DNA from: Microcaldota archaeon
Lineage (GTDB): Archaea; Micrarchaeota; Micrarchaeia; Norongarragalinales; UBA8480
DNA length: 64,000 nucleotides
Assembly: GCA_023247085.1 (NCBI GenBank)
Contig: JAHFHC010000002.1
Location: 13,206 to 77,205 of the forward strand
Direction of reading: 5' to 3'
Part shown: one piece after another, positions 51,129-59,774 of the stretch
How the letters are laid out: each line of letters begins with the position of its first letter
Position numbering within the stretch: position 1 is the stretch's first letter
Notes under the pieces: generated by a model
The model's input: only the letters and a program-made list of their open reading frames with translations
The model's database searches: none
Told to the model about the DNA's origin: nothing
Translations under genes and position numbers: made by a program

Positions 51129-51665
51129 ATGGCCGTACTTGAAGCGCTGCTTTTTTACTTTTTACTCATAGTTGCCACGCTGTTAATTGCCAAGAGAAAA
51201 ACTTGGATTCAAACACTAAATTACTTAGGGCTACAAACAAAGAAACCGAACGTAATGCAAATAATGCGCAATGCGGCGATTCTAGTATTCATCATATTCA
51301 TCAGCCTTACCGTTCTTTCAATTATATTATCGCTTGTGATTGTGGATGACTCGCAAAAAGTGTCTGCTATAATTTCAACTCTTTCTTTGCCAGCGATTTT
51401 AGTTGCAGTAACAATCGGTCCATTTGCAGAAGAATTATTCTTCAGGGGATGGTTACAAAAAAATATTGGCGTAGTTCTCTCAGCACTTATTTTTGCAGGC
51501 CTTCACTTTTCATTTGGTTCAATTGCAGAAATATTTGGTGCACTTGTAGCCGGTTTAGTAATTGGCTATTGGGTAAAATACCGGGATTCAAACCTCTGGC
51601 CAGCTATAATAGCCCACGCGGTTTACAATGCAATTAGCATTTTGCTAGTACTGGTGATAAAATGA
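51129..51665 (+). CDS. CPBP-family intramembrane metalloprotease
   Basis: A 178-aa integral membrane protein with about five hydrophobic helices. CPBP (Abi/Rce1-like) motifs are EELFFRGWL (E101/E102), the AGLHFSFG histidine near 122, and IIAHAVYNAI (His/Asn) at the C-terminus. It may cleave prenylated proteins or other membrane targets; substrate unknown. Its stop overlaps the kae1 start by 4 nt. Confidence 0.88.
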   Translation: MAVLEALLFYFLLIVATLLIAKRKTWIQTLNYLGLQTKKPNVMQIMRNAAILVFIIFISLTVLSIILSLVIVDDSQKVSAIISTLSLPAILVAVTIGPFAEELFFRGWLQKNIGVVLSALIFAGLHFSFGSIAEIFGALVAGLVIGYWVKYRDSNLWPAIIAHAVYNAISILLVLVIK

Positions 51666-52720
51666 TTGTACTAGGAATTGAAAGCACAGCGCATACCTTT
51701 TCAGTTGCAATTGTACAGAAAAGCAAGGGACTCAGCAAAACAAGCAAAGCCACAAAGCGCGCTAAAACTAAACGCCAATTGAGTTCGATCGAGGTTCTTG
51801 CCAATGCTTCAGATAAATACGCATCTACTCTTGAAGGTTACATTCCGCGCAAATTAGCTGATCATCATGCCGAAGCATTTCCAAAACTATTGCAACAAGC
51901 TCTATCTGATTCAAGCATTTCTTTAAGCGAAATAGATGCAATTGCGTTTTCTCAAGGAAGTGGAATTGGGCACTGTCTTCACGTTGGATACGTGGCTGCA
52001 AAAACACTTTCCACTATGCTAAAAATACCGCTTGTGCCAGTTAGCCACAGCATCGGCCACATTGAAATCGGGCGAGAATTCAACTGCGAAACCAATGACC
52101 CGCTCGTAGTTTACGTATCTGGAGGAAACACGCAAATTCTCGGCCTTGATAAAAAAAATTCGAAGTATCATGTATACGGTGAAACAAGTGACATTGGAAT
52201 TGGCAATTTCCTCGACGTACTTGGAAGAAAATTGGAGCTAAAGCCATCAGATGCAGTTGGAGTTGTGAATGCAGCGCAACTAGCGAGTAAATATATTGAA
52301 ATGCCTTACACGATTCGCGGAATGAACCTAGCTTTTTCAGGTCTCTTAACGTACATTGAAAAAAAACTTATTCCACAAATCGAAACAAAAAAATTTACAA
52401 AAGAAGAAATTGCGTTTTCAAGCCAAGAAACTGCCTTTGCAATGTTATGCGAAGCGGTTGAACGCGCCTTGTGCCACACCAACAAAAAAGAAATCCTCTT
52501 ATGTGGTGGAAATGCCCGCAACGCACGCTTGCAAGAAATGCTAAAAGAAATTTGCAGAGAACACAACGTCCACTTCGCTTGCACTTCTTTTGAATACTCC
52601 GGCGACCAAGCTGCAATGATTGGCTTAACTGGAATAAAAATGCTTGAATCAAAATGCCTTCCAAAATATGAGGCTCCAGTGCAGCGTTTGCGTACTGATT
52701 TAACACACGTTTGTTGGTGA
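51662..52720 (+). CDS. kae1: tRNA t6A synthesis protein Kae1 (TsaD)
   Basis: A 352-aa catalytic subunit of the KEOPS complex, transferring threonylcarbamoyl to A37 of ANN-decoding tRNAs. The N-terminal LGIESTAHTFSVAIV fits. The metal-binding HSIGHIEIG has histidines near 128 and 132, followed by VYVSGGNTQIL and ASQ-type ends LLCGGNARNARL and GDQAAMIGLTGI. It is not fused to Bud32, which is a separate gene at 53591. A start overlap with CPBP implies co-translation. Confidence 0.95.
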   Translation: MIVLGIESTAHTFSVAIVQKSKGLSKTSKATKRAKTKRQLSSIEVLANASDKYASTLEGYIPRKLADHHAEAFPKLLQQALSDSSISLSEIDAIAFSQGSGIGHCLHVGYVAAKTLSTMLKIPLVPVSHSIGHIEIGREFNCETNDPLVVYVSGGNTQILGLDKKNSKYHVYGETSDIGIGNFLDVLGRKLELKPSDAVGVVNAAQLASKYIEMPYTIRGMNLAFSGLLTYIEKKLIPQIETKKFTKEEIAFSSQETAFAMLCEAVERALCHTNKKEILLCGGNARNARLQEMLKEICREHNVHFACTSFEYSGDQAAMIGLTGIKMLESKCLPKYEAPVQRLRTDLTHVCW

Positions 52721-52864
52721 ATTATTGACCTCAATTTGTCGGTGCTTAGCTGGGAACCTTTTTATTTCTTTTTTTCCCATTCTTATTTACCCAAAGAAGC
52801 AAAATCGTAATTTAGACAACTAGCGTTTAAGTTTTAGAAGACGCGGTGTAGGTGAAAAAAACGT

Positions 52865-53512
52865 ATGAAAACTAAGCTCTATCAGTTTATTTTAAAAGAA
52901 CGCGAAAAAACAGCGAAAGTACTTGAAAACCTTGCCAATCTCTTGCGAAATGGCGGGGTAGCAGTTATCCCAACTGAAACCTGTTATTCACTTGCAATAG
53001 ATGCTACAAACGACGAAGCCGCACAGAAATTAAACGCCTTAGGTGTAAAACCCGGTTTAACCAATCCAATAATTGTAAGTGACTTGCGTATGGCTAACGA
53101 ATACACTTTGATAAATCCCTTAGCTGAAAAAATATCGCATTCATTTATGCCTGGTCCAGTTACATTGGTTGTTGACTTACTTCCAGAAACTAAACTCTCC
53201 AAAAACGTGTTCACAGATGGAGCATCCTTTAGAATTTCAAGCAACGTGTTTACACGCGCACTTGCAAGTGAATTAGAAAAACCTATAACCGTGTCTATAT
53301 TGAGTGATTCGCCACCAATTTACAAATTTAAAGACCTCTACGATACGTTCAACACGAAACTAGACGCGATCGTAAGTTCAGGAGACTTGCCACAAGTAAT
53401 GCCATCGACTGTAGTAGACGTCAGGTCACCTGTTCCACACCTGGTGCGCCAAGGGCCAGTTCCATTCGACGAAATAATGAACTTAGTTGCTAAAACCACT
53501 GTAGAAGCCTAA
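52865..53512 (+). CDS. TsaC/Sua5-like YrdC-domain protein, divergent
   Basis: A 215-aa YrdC fold: VIPTETCYSLAIDATNDEAAQKL, the MPGPVTLVVDL core, GASFRISSN and STVVDV near the end. The lysine-X-arginine pair usual before the NP-I strand is VKPGLTNPIIV here (arginine absent). The S-x-N motif is replaced by VSILSDSP. It could still make threonylcarbamoyl-AMP, or it may be a paralogue. Its position between kae1 and bud32 favours t6A function. Confidence 0.76.
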   Translation: MKTKLYQFILKEREKTAKVLENLANLLRNGGVAVIPTETCYSLAIDATNDEAAQKLNALGVKPGLTNPIIVSDLRMANEYTLINPLAEKISHSFMPGPVTLVVDLLPETKLSKNVFTDGASFRISSNVFTRALASELEKPITVSILSDSPPIYKFKDLYDTFNTKLDAIVSSGDLPQVMPSTVVDVRSPVPHLVRQGPVPFDEIMNLVAKTTVEA

Positions 53513-53590
53513 AAGCACTTCGACACTATTATGATCCGCAATGCTAAAGACATATTCTTATGTATGTGTGGCGTGTAGATAACTCTAGTT

Positions 53591-54208
53591 ATGCACAAAA
53601 CACCGAACAACCAAGGCGCAGAAGCCGTTGTAACTAACTGCATTTACTTTAACACTCCAGCCATATCGAAGCGCAGGCTTCCAAAACGCTATCGCGTGCA
53701 TTCCCTTGACTCAAAACTACGTTTAGAACGTACTAAAATCGAAGCAAGGATAATGCACCGCGCAAAAGCAACTGGGACAAATTGCCCGCTTGTATTATCA
53801 GTTGACCTTGAACGATGCGAATTAATCGAAACGCGATTAAACGGAGTTAAACTAGTTGACTACCTACAAGATAAAAAAAATCAAAAAAATGCCAAACGCA
53901 TTTTAGCAGATGCCGGCACTCAACTTGCAAAACTTCACCTTGCAAACATAAGCCACGGGGATTCAACTACTTCAAATTTCATGACTGACGGCAAAAGTGT
54001 TTTCATATTTGATTTTGGCTTATCGCAATTCAATGCAACTGACGAAGAACGCGCCATTGACTTACTCTTATTTTTTAAGTCCGTATCTGAACTTCAATTC
54101 AAGTATTTCATCAAAGGATACGCGGCACAATACGGTGAAAAACAAACCAAGCAATTAATATCAAAGATTCGTGAAATAGAGTCAAGAGCAAGATACGTGG
54201 AGCGTTAA
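53591..54208 (+). CDS. bud32: KEOPS kinase-like subunit Bud32
   Basis: A 205-aa small atypical kinase/ATPase. Motifs are GAEAVV at the nucleotide loop, KRRLPKRYRVHSLDSKLRLERTKIEARI, the catalytic HGDSTTSNFM and FDFGLSQF. It activates Kae1 in KEOPS. In many archaea it is fused to Kae1; here it is free and 870 nt downstream. The EamA-type gene follows 8 nt later. Confidence 0.93.
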   Translation: MHKTPNNQGAEAVVTNCIYFNTPAISKRRLPKRYRVHSLDSKLRLERTKIEARIMHRAKATGTNCPLVLSVDLERCELIETRLNGVKLVDYLQDKKNQKNAKRILADAGTQLAKLHLANISHGDSTTSNFMTDGKSVFIFDFGLSQFNATDEERAIDLLLFFKSVSELQFKYFIKGYAAQYGEKQTKQLISKIREIESRARYVER

Positions 54209-54216
54209 ACACTTCA

Positions 54217-55092
54217 ATGGAATGGTATTTTTTTGCAATAGCCTCTGCAATTGTAACTGCAATTATAGGCGTAACTGAAAAAAAGATTTTACAACACGAG
54301 CATTCGCTTACTTTTTCAGTTACACATGCGCTAATAGCTTTAGTTATTTCACTCCCCTTTTTTATCTACTTTGATTTTTCAACCATTACGCCGCAACTCA
54401 TAATTGCAATATACTTTGCTATGCTTTTAGCTGCAGCTGCGTTTTGGCTTACTGCAAAAGGAGTCAAACATTTAGAACTATCTGTTTCCAGCCCGCTGAC
54501 TCTACTTAACTTCATTTTCTTGCCTTTTCTAGCTTTTCTATTCGTAGGAGAACGCTTATCTTTCAAACAAATAGCAGGCGTTTGCCTCATACTGTTGGGA
54601 GTACTAGCACTAGAGCTAATTGTTCACCGCGGCAAGTTCTTTCCTCACATTAAAACAAAAGGAAAAGAACAATATTTTCTATTTATGCTAATTGCAGGCT
54701 TATTCTATGCAGTTACCGCAATTCTTGATAAGCATCTACTTGCCGCAGTGAATCCATTTACTTATTTATTGCTTGCGCATTTCTTCATTGCCCTTAATAG
54801 CTTATTGTTTTTCGCGTTTTTCGACAAGGAATTCAAGCGAGATTTGAAAAAAATCTTTTCGCAAGACTTAAAAACCACGATTTTTGTAGCCTTCTTATCC
54901 ATTATACAAAGGTTAACTTTTGCATTTGCAGCTTCAGCGGCTTACATAAGCATAGCAGTTGCAATTAAGCGCCTTAGCATACTATTCTCCGCGCTATTAG
55001 CTGGCAAACTATTTCACGAAAAAAACATAGTTGAAAAACTAGCGGTTTCAATACTAATGCTAATCGGCGCATTATTACTAGTGTGGCCGTAG
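54217..55092 (+). CDS. EamA/DMT-family transporter
   Basis: A 291-aa protein with ten hydrophobic helices in two repeat halves, like drug/metabolite exporters. Each half ends in the usual ER-conserved helix (LSFKQIAGVCLILLGVLALE and VEKLAVSILMLIGALLLVWP). Substrate unknown. Co-transcribed with bud32 (8 nt gap). Confidence 0.86.
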   Translation: MEWYFFAIASAIVTAIIGVTEKKILQHEHSLTFSVTHALIALVISLPFFIYFDFSTITPQLIIAIYFAMLLAAAAFWLTAKGVKHLELSVSSPLTLLNFIFLPFLAFLFVGERLSFKQIAGVCLILLGVLALELIVHRGKFFPHIKTKGKEQYFLFMLIAGLFYAVTAILDKHLLAAVNPFTYLLLAHFFIALNSLLFFAFFDKEFKRDLKKIFSQDLKTTIFVAFLSIIQRLTFAFAASAAYISIAVAIKRLSILFSALLAGKLFHEKNIVEKLAVSILMLIGALLLVWP

Positions 55093-55184
55093 AACTGTTC
55101 AAAAACCGCGCTAGCGCTAAAGTTGTTTTTAGAAAAAATTGAAAAAAGGAAGAAAACTCAAAAGAGTAGGGAGTTGGAAAATTC

Positions 55185-55298
55185 CTAAAGTTCTCCGACT
55201 CTTCGTTTCTGCTTGCGCTTCATGCGCTTGCGGCGTTTCTTTACCCATTTCCAGCGCATTCTGCCAGATTTCTTCCATTTTCGCGGTCTAGAACCCAT
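55185..55298 (-). CDS. rpl41e: Candidate ribosomal protein eL41
   Basis: A 37-aa frame on the minus strand, half Lys/Arg with Trp and Met: the C-terminal part after an internal ATG (55259) is a 24-residue [18 protein letters not shown] helix like eL41, a 25-residue arginine/lysine helix at the subunit bridge. Start could be 55298 or 55259. It fills a gap otherwise without a gene. Too short for certainty. Confidence 0.55.
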   Translation of the reverse strand: MGSRPRKWKKSGRMRWKWVKKRRKRMKRKQKRRVGEL

Positions 55299-55367
55299 AA
55301 AGTATTGAACCCATTAATTTGAACTAAATTTGCTTAAAACTGAGTGTATTTATTGTGCTGCCAAAGT

Positions 55368-55817
55368 TTATAAGTTGAATTCCTTGGCTATTTTCTTCAT
55401 TGTCTGTACTTGGTTTGAGAATTTAAACAACTTCACTGCTTGCTTCCACGTGACCCACTTAAAAGCGTCATGTTCTTGAACGGGGTTATGCTTAAGTGAA
55501 ACGCGACGCGTTTTACTCTTGACAAGCCAGCCAGTGAAACGCGCGTGCGTGTAACTGTGCTTTTTCTCGTATACTTTTCCAAACTTGAACTTTACAACTA
55601 CTTTGCTTTTGCGAATAACGCTATAGTCTTTTTTTCGAAGGCCAACTTCTTCCCACAATTCTTCAGCTAACGCTTCACGTTCCGTGTGTCCATCCAAGCC
55701 GCCTTTTGGCAACTCCCAACCACGCCAATTAAGTACGCGATGTAATACTAAAACATCCCCTTTCTTATCAAGCACAACTGCGAAGATTCCACGACGAGTT
55801 TTAGATTTTTTTACCAT
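55368..55817 (-). CDS. Nudix hydrolase
   Basis: A 149-aa Nudix protein. VFAVVLDKKGDVLVLHRVLNWRGWELPKGGLDG precedes a Nudix box TEREALAEELWEEVGL. The box keeps the essential EExG, but one or two residues are missing from the loop before it, and its first arginine is glutamate. The KHNPVQEHDAFKWV segment is Ap4A-hydrolase-like. Substrate unknown, perhaps dinucleoside polyphosphates. Confidence 0.86.
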   Translation of the reverse strand: MVKKSKTRRGIFAVVLDKKGDVLVLHRVLNWRGWELPKGGLDGHTEREALAEELWEEVGLRKKDYSVIRKSKVVVKFKFGKVYEKKHSYTHARFTGWLVKSKTRRVSLKHNPVQEHDAFKWVTWKQAVKLFKFSNQVQTMKKIAKEFNL

Positions 55818-55869
55818 GAAATACGTAACGATAAATTTTTATTGTTTTGTTCAATTAATTATAGTATAT

Positions 55870-55918
55870 GTCAAAAGTCAACACTTTAAATTTGTTGCTA
55901 AGTTGCTCTACTTTTGAC
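55870..55918. repeat. 9-bp inverted repeat in a 230-nt gap
   Basis: GTCAAAAGT at 55870-55878 pairs with ACTTTTGAC at 55910-55918. It lies between the Nudix start and the HAD gene. The surrounding 230 nt has no clear gene; a 26-codon hydrophobic frame at 55984 overlaps the HAD ribosome site but is not convincing. Confidence 0.4.
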
Positions 55919-56053
55919 TTTGCTAATTTTTGGCATTTTTCATCCTAGCATCAGTTAGTTGAAACTTTGTCTGGTTGTTTGCTATGGAATTAATTTGTTT
56001 AGGTGTACTTTTCTTGCTTTTTCTAGTTGTATGTGGGAAGGAGGTGAAGGTTG

Positions 56054-56707
56054 GTGGCAGTTAAATGCGTGATTTTTGACAATGATGATACGCTCTACTA
56101 TGCGCCAGGCATAGGGAAAGAGGCAGTTGGTTACATGGTTGAATTTGCTGCAAGTGCTTTAAATATCTCAGTTGAAGACGCGGCGCTTGAACGTGTTAAA
56201 ATAAAGCGAAAATATGGCGTTGACTCTACTCCCTTTGCTTTTAACCAAAAGTATGGAATTGATTTTGATGAAATGATAAATTTTGCATATTCGCAAATTG
56301 AGCTAAAAAAATACGGGATTAGTAAAAATGATAGTTTAATCAAAACGTTGTCTGCATTAAAGGTTCCAAAATTTATATTAACAAATAACACTGCGGAATT
56401 CGCTTCACTAATATTGTCTGAATTGGGTGTTGCTAATTTATTTAAGCGCATTTTTGGCTGCCGTGAAGTAGATTTTAAACTTAAACCCGCGCCTGAAGCA
56501 TATTTGCGTGTACTTAATTTTGCAAATGTAAATGCAAGTGAAGCGGTTATGGTAGACGATCGAGTTGATTTTCTCTTAGGCGCTGCTCAGTTGAGGATGC
56601 GCACTATATTATTCTCCCGCGACATGAGCTTTCATCCGCTTTGTGGCGTTGATTTTGTGATTCGAGATTTAAAAGAATTGCCGAAGTTACTAAGTGAATT
56701 GAAATGA
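56054..56707 (+). CDS. HAD-family hydrolase, pyrimidine 5'-nucleotidase-like
   Basis: A 217-aa HAD protein with motif I FDNDDTLYYAPG, a helical cap, FILTNNTAEFA (motif II-like), KLKPAPEAYLRVL and VMVDDRVDFLLGA. The DNDDTLY opening resembles SDT1-type nucleotidases. A full AGGAGGTGA site (56039-56047) precedes GTG 56054 by 6-9 nt; TTG 56051 is possible. The nucleoside hydrolase starts inside its stop (ATGA), so the two are coupled. Confidence 0.85.
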   Translation: MAVKCVIFDNDDTLYYAPGIGKEAVGYMVEFAASALNISVEDAALERVKIKRKYGVDSTPFAFNQKYGIDFDEMINFAYSQIELKKYGISKNDSLIKTLSALKVPKFILTNNTAEFASLILSELGVANLFKRIFGCREVDFKLKPAPEAYLRVLNFANVNASEAVMVDDRVDFLLGAAQLRMRTILFSRDMSFHPLCGVDFVIRDLKELPKLLSELK

Positions 56708-57621
56708 AACGTAAATTAGTGATAATTGATACTGATCCAGGTCACGATGACGCTCTTGCTTTGATGCTTGCATTGCGAAGTAAAAAATTGCGAGTACTTG
56801 CGGTTACTACGGTAGCTGGAAATTCCACCATTCAAAATACGACTCGAAATGCCCGGTTTGTGCTTAAGTTGCTTGACGCGCAAAATATTCCAATTTATTC
56901 GGGCGCTTCAAAACCACTTTGTCGTAAATTAGTGAAGGCAGTTGTACATGGAAAGAATGGTTTATCTGGTTTAAAGTTTAAACAAAAAAGTAATTTAACC
57001 AATAACGCTGCCGAAAAGATAATCTCAATTGTTCAACAAAATGCTGGCGTGACTATAATTACTTTGGGTCCATTGACCAACTTAGCTCAAGCTATTTTGA
57101 AAAAGCCAAGTGTCATGTTGAAAGTGAAGAAATTTGTTATTATGGGTGGTGCGATTAAAGTTCCTGGAAATAAAAGTAGAGTGGCTGAGTTTAACTTTTT
57201 TGTTGATCCAGAGGCCGCGGATATAGTGTTTAAATTTCCAGTTGCAAAGATGCTCATTCCACTCGATGCAGGTAATCCTATTTTCCTAAAAAACTCGGAT
57301 TTTCGTAAGATAAGGGGGTCACTGAAAAAACCAATATTGCAGCTTATGAATTCGTATATGGGAAATCTCTATAACTACATAAAGGTAAAACGTGCGCTTA
57401 TATATGACGCATTAGCGGTATATTCACTAATAAAGCCCAGCGCTTGTAGAAAAAAGCGATATAATATTGTAATAGAAACAAAAGGAGAAGCTACGCGTGG
57501 CATGTCAGTTACCGAGCTGAGGCAGTTCAAAAAAACGCTACCAAATGCAACTGTAGTTGAAAAAATTTCAGCAAACGCTTTTAAGCAGGCGTTTATAAAT
57601 TCTCTTTCAAAAAGGGGATAA
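56704..57621 (+). CDS. Nucleoside hydrolase (IunH family)
   Basis: A 305-aa ribohydrolase splitting nucleosides to base and ribose. The DTDPGHDDALAL motif (D9, D11, D15, D16) binds calcium; VTTVAGNSTIQNTTRNA, LGPLTNLAQAI and EFNFFVDPEAADIVF fit the family. It follows a 5'-nucleotidase-like HAD, giving nucleotide-to-nucleoside-to-base order. The next acetyltransferase begins 3 nt after its stop. Confidence 0.93.
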   Translation: MKRKLVIIDTDPGHDDALALMLALRSKKLRVLAVTTVAGNSTIQNTTRNARFVLKLLDAQNIPIYSGASKPLCRKLVKAVVHGKNGLSGLKFKQKSNLTNNAAEKIISIVQQNAGVTIITLGPLTNLAQAILKKPSVMLKVKKFVIMGGAIKVPGNKSRVAEFNFFVDPEAADIVFKFPVAKMLIPLDAGNPIFLKNSDFRKIRGSLKKPILQLMNSYMGNLYNYIKVKRALIYDALAVYSLIKPSACRKKRYNIVIETKGEATRGMSVTELRQFKKTLPNATVVEKISANAFKQAFINSLSKRG

Positions 57622-57624
57622 CCA

Positions 57625-58398
57625 ATGCGTTTGAATTTACATCCATATTCAATTGAAGTTATTGAAAAACCCGGAAGTTTACCCCCTAGGCGTAGAGAAG
57701 TGCTTCTTCGCTCTGTTGTTCGAATAGCACAAGATGCATTTGGAAAAACAACTCGCGAAACCATGGAACGTCGTGTTTTACCGGCAGATGAGATTTTGGT
57801 AGTAAGGAAGGGGCGTAGGATAATCGGCTACTCTTTAAATAGATATTTTAATTTGCCTACTGGAAGAATGCTTTACCTTTCTGGATCTGCAGTTGAAAAG
57901 CAACATGAAGGAAAAGGGCTTTACGGTGCATTGCGACCACTATCCATTCTATTAGCCTGTAGGGACAATCGTTTTTCACATATTGCGACTAGAACCCAAA
58001 ATCCAATAATATATGCTTCCCTTGCAAAACTTGGTCTTCATCCTATAGAAGGACGAAAAGTGCCAAAAGAAATAAGTACGGCTGCAATACACTTAGCAGC
58101 TGAAATCAGTCCGGGCAAGGCGTTTGATTCTGCTTCTCTAGTTATAAAACAGGCATTTAGGGGATCAGCAAGTGTAGCTTCTCCAAAGCATCACGATGAA
58201 AGATTCAATACCTTTGTTTCAACAAGAATAAATGAAGCGCAAGGCGACGCGTTGTTACAAGTGGGAATGCTGGACAGACGGAAAGCCCGAGTACTTTTCC
58301 TAACTGCAGCTGATAAAATAAGCAAAAAAACAGCTATAGACGCACAAAAATTAGTTGAGCGACTCACTGTTGTTGGTAAAAGTGCGTTTGATTCATAA
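57625..58398 (+). CDS. GNAT-like acetyltransferase (intact copy)
   Basis: A 257-aa protein with a GNAT core near 55-140: ILVVRKGRRIIGYSLNRYFNLPTGRMLYLSGSAVEKQHEGKGLYGALRPLSILLA, then ATRTQNPIIYASLAKLGLHPI. The target is unknown. The C-terminus has QVGMLDRRKARVLFLTAADKI and LVERLT, also found, decayed, in the next 320 nt. Coupled to the nucleoside hydrolase by a 3-nt gap. Confidence 0.78.
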   Translation: MRLNLHPYSIEVIEKPGSLPPRRREVLLRSVVRIAQDAFGKTTRETMERRVLPADEILVVRKGRRIIGYSLNRYFNLPTGRMLYLSGSAVEKQHEGKGLYGALRPLSILLACRDNRFSHIATRTQNPIIYASLAKLGLHPIEGRKVPKEISTAAIHLAAEISPGKAFDSASLVIKQAFRGSASVASPKHHDERFNTFVSTRINEAQGDALLQVGMLDRRKARVLFLTAADKISKKTAIDAQKLVERLTVVGKSAFDS

Positions 58399-58723
58399 AT
58401 GGCCTGCGAAGATATTCAGCGCCACACTATTCCGATAAATGCGTTTTTCGTGATTAGAAAAAAAGTAATTGCTTTTTTGAGCAATAAATATTTAAACTTG
58501 CCAACTGGCCTGTTATTCTACCTCGCAGGAACAAGTGTACATGCTGATTACGGGCGCGTTGGACTTTATAGTTTGCTGTCAGGTTAACCTCGAAAATTGA
58601 GGTGGCTTGTTGATGGTTGGTTTAATGGATCTTAGGAAAGCAGAGCAAGCTTTTCTCGCCGCTGCAGGGAAAGTAAGCTCAATTGCCGCTGGCAAAATCG
58701 TTGAACAATTGCGACACTTGTGA
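58399..58723 (+). pseudogene. Decayed duplicate of the upstream GNAT gene
   Basis: A 62-codon frame (58399-58587) matches the upstream gene at VIRKKVIAFLSNKYLNLPTGLLFYLAGTSV. After its stop, in a shifted frame from 58613 to 58723, comes LMDLRKAEQAFLAAAGKV and KIVEQL, matching its C-terminus. The middle ~110 codons are missing. So this is a tandem copy with an internal deletion and frame shift. It may still make a short peptide. Confidence 0.78.
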
Positions 58724-58763
58724 AATAAAGGTATTTAATTGCGAGTTTGCTATTATTTCCAAT

Positions 58764-59765
58764 ATGCAAGAAGAGTCAATTACGCACAAGCGAGGAACTA
58801 GGCTTCACATTACTGAGCTTGATCCGGAAGATCCAAATTTTGAACACCACGTTGCTGATTCATGGAGAAACATAAAGGCTAGTTATCAGGAGTATCCCTA
58901 TGTTGAAGTGGGAGATCCAGTGCATGTTAGGCGAGAAATAGCCGCTGGTCGGCTGAGGACTTTTCTAGTGCGTGAAGATAACCGAGTGGTTGGAACCGCA
59001 GCAATGGTTTCAAATGGTCCAGTCTGGGAATTCGGAAGATTGGCAGTTGACCCGAGCCACCGTGGAAAGGCTTACGGTCAAGCGCTTGTCTGGCACAGAT
59101 TATCTGCGGCTGCAGGTGACCCGGTTTATACTACTGCACGCGCAGCTGAACCAGCCACTACGCATAATATCTTCAAGGCGTTTGCAACTACGAAGGGCGG
59201 AGTGCATATCCTCGGCGTTGCGCCATATGCTTTGGTTAATCACAAACAAGAGTTTTTAATCGAGATGGGCGGAAATCTTGGAAAAGCATCTGACTTCCAG
59301 CACCCGCGCTTTACCCCTGCAGAATGGGCTTTTCTCGGGCCATTTTTAAAAGGGCGGAGAACGGCATCATTTACTCACGTAAGGCCAAGCAATGTTAAAA
59401 TTGGCGACATTGTAAAAGTTTCAGAGCACAGTAAATACGGCGTAGCTGAACCAATTGGAAACAAAGCAATTCGGGATGTAATAACCGCTGCACGGCGCAA
59501 CTCGCTTGTAAACTTCTTAATGCTTCGCGTTCCGCTTAGAGACGAGCATTTGCCACTACGTGAAGCTTTGGTGCGTAATGGCTTTATTCCATCAGCAATT
59601 GGACCCAAGGGAAACTATATTATCTATGGCTTAGTCACGAAACCGAAACGCAAGGTAAAGCTAGGTGAAGTTAACCTACCAAGCAGCTTCGACGAGCCGC
59701 ACGTTGCGCCAGTTAAAGATGCAATTATGAAAATAGTTGAAGCTTACCACGAGCAGCTAGCGTAA
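58764..59765 (+). CDS. GNAT-family acetyltransferase with C-terminal extension
   Basis: A 333-aa protein. The GNAT core is near 25-125: TFLVREDNRVVGTAAMVSNGPVWEFGRLAVDPSHRGKAYGQALVWH. A further ~170-residue domain follows with no recognised motif; PLREALVRNGFIPSAIGPKGNYIIYGL may be a second, degenerate GNAT half. ATG 58764 is chosen over 58683, which overlaps the pseudogene. Convergent with an M20 deacylase. Confidence 0.8.
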   Translation: MQEESITHKRGTRLHITELDPEDPNFEHHVADSWRNIKASYQEYPYVEVGDPVHVRREIAAGRLRTFLVREDNRVVGTAAMVSNGPVWEFGRLAVDPSHRGKAYGQALVWHRLSAAAGDPVYTTARAAEPATTHNIFKAFATTKGGVHILGVAPYALVNHKQEFLIEMGGNLGKASDFQHPRFTPAEWAFLGPFLKGRRTASFTHVRPSNVKIGDIVKVSEHSKYGVAEPIGNKAIRDVITAARRNSLVNFLMLRVPLRDEHLPLREALVRNGFIPSAIGPKGNYIIYGLVTKPKRKVKLGEVNLPSSFDEPHVAPVKDAIMKIVEAYHEQLA

Positions 59766-59774
59766 CTCGTGCTT

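Noticed and set aside
52735-52860. A possible small RNA between kae1 and the TsaC-like gene
   Set aside because: Only a weak GGGAA/TTCCC-type pairing and a T-rich tract are seen; this fits a terminator plus promoter better than an RNA gene.
55984-56064. A 26-codon hydrophobic frame (MELICLGVLFLLF) ending inside the HAD gene
   Set aside because: It overlaps the strong AGGAGGTGA site and start of the HAD gene, has no ribosome site of its own and is short enough to arise by chance.
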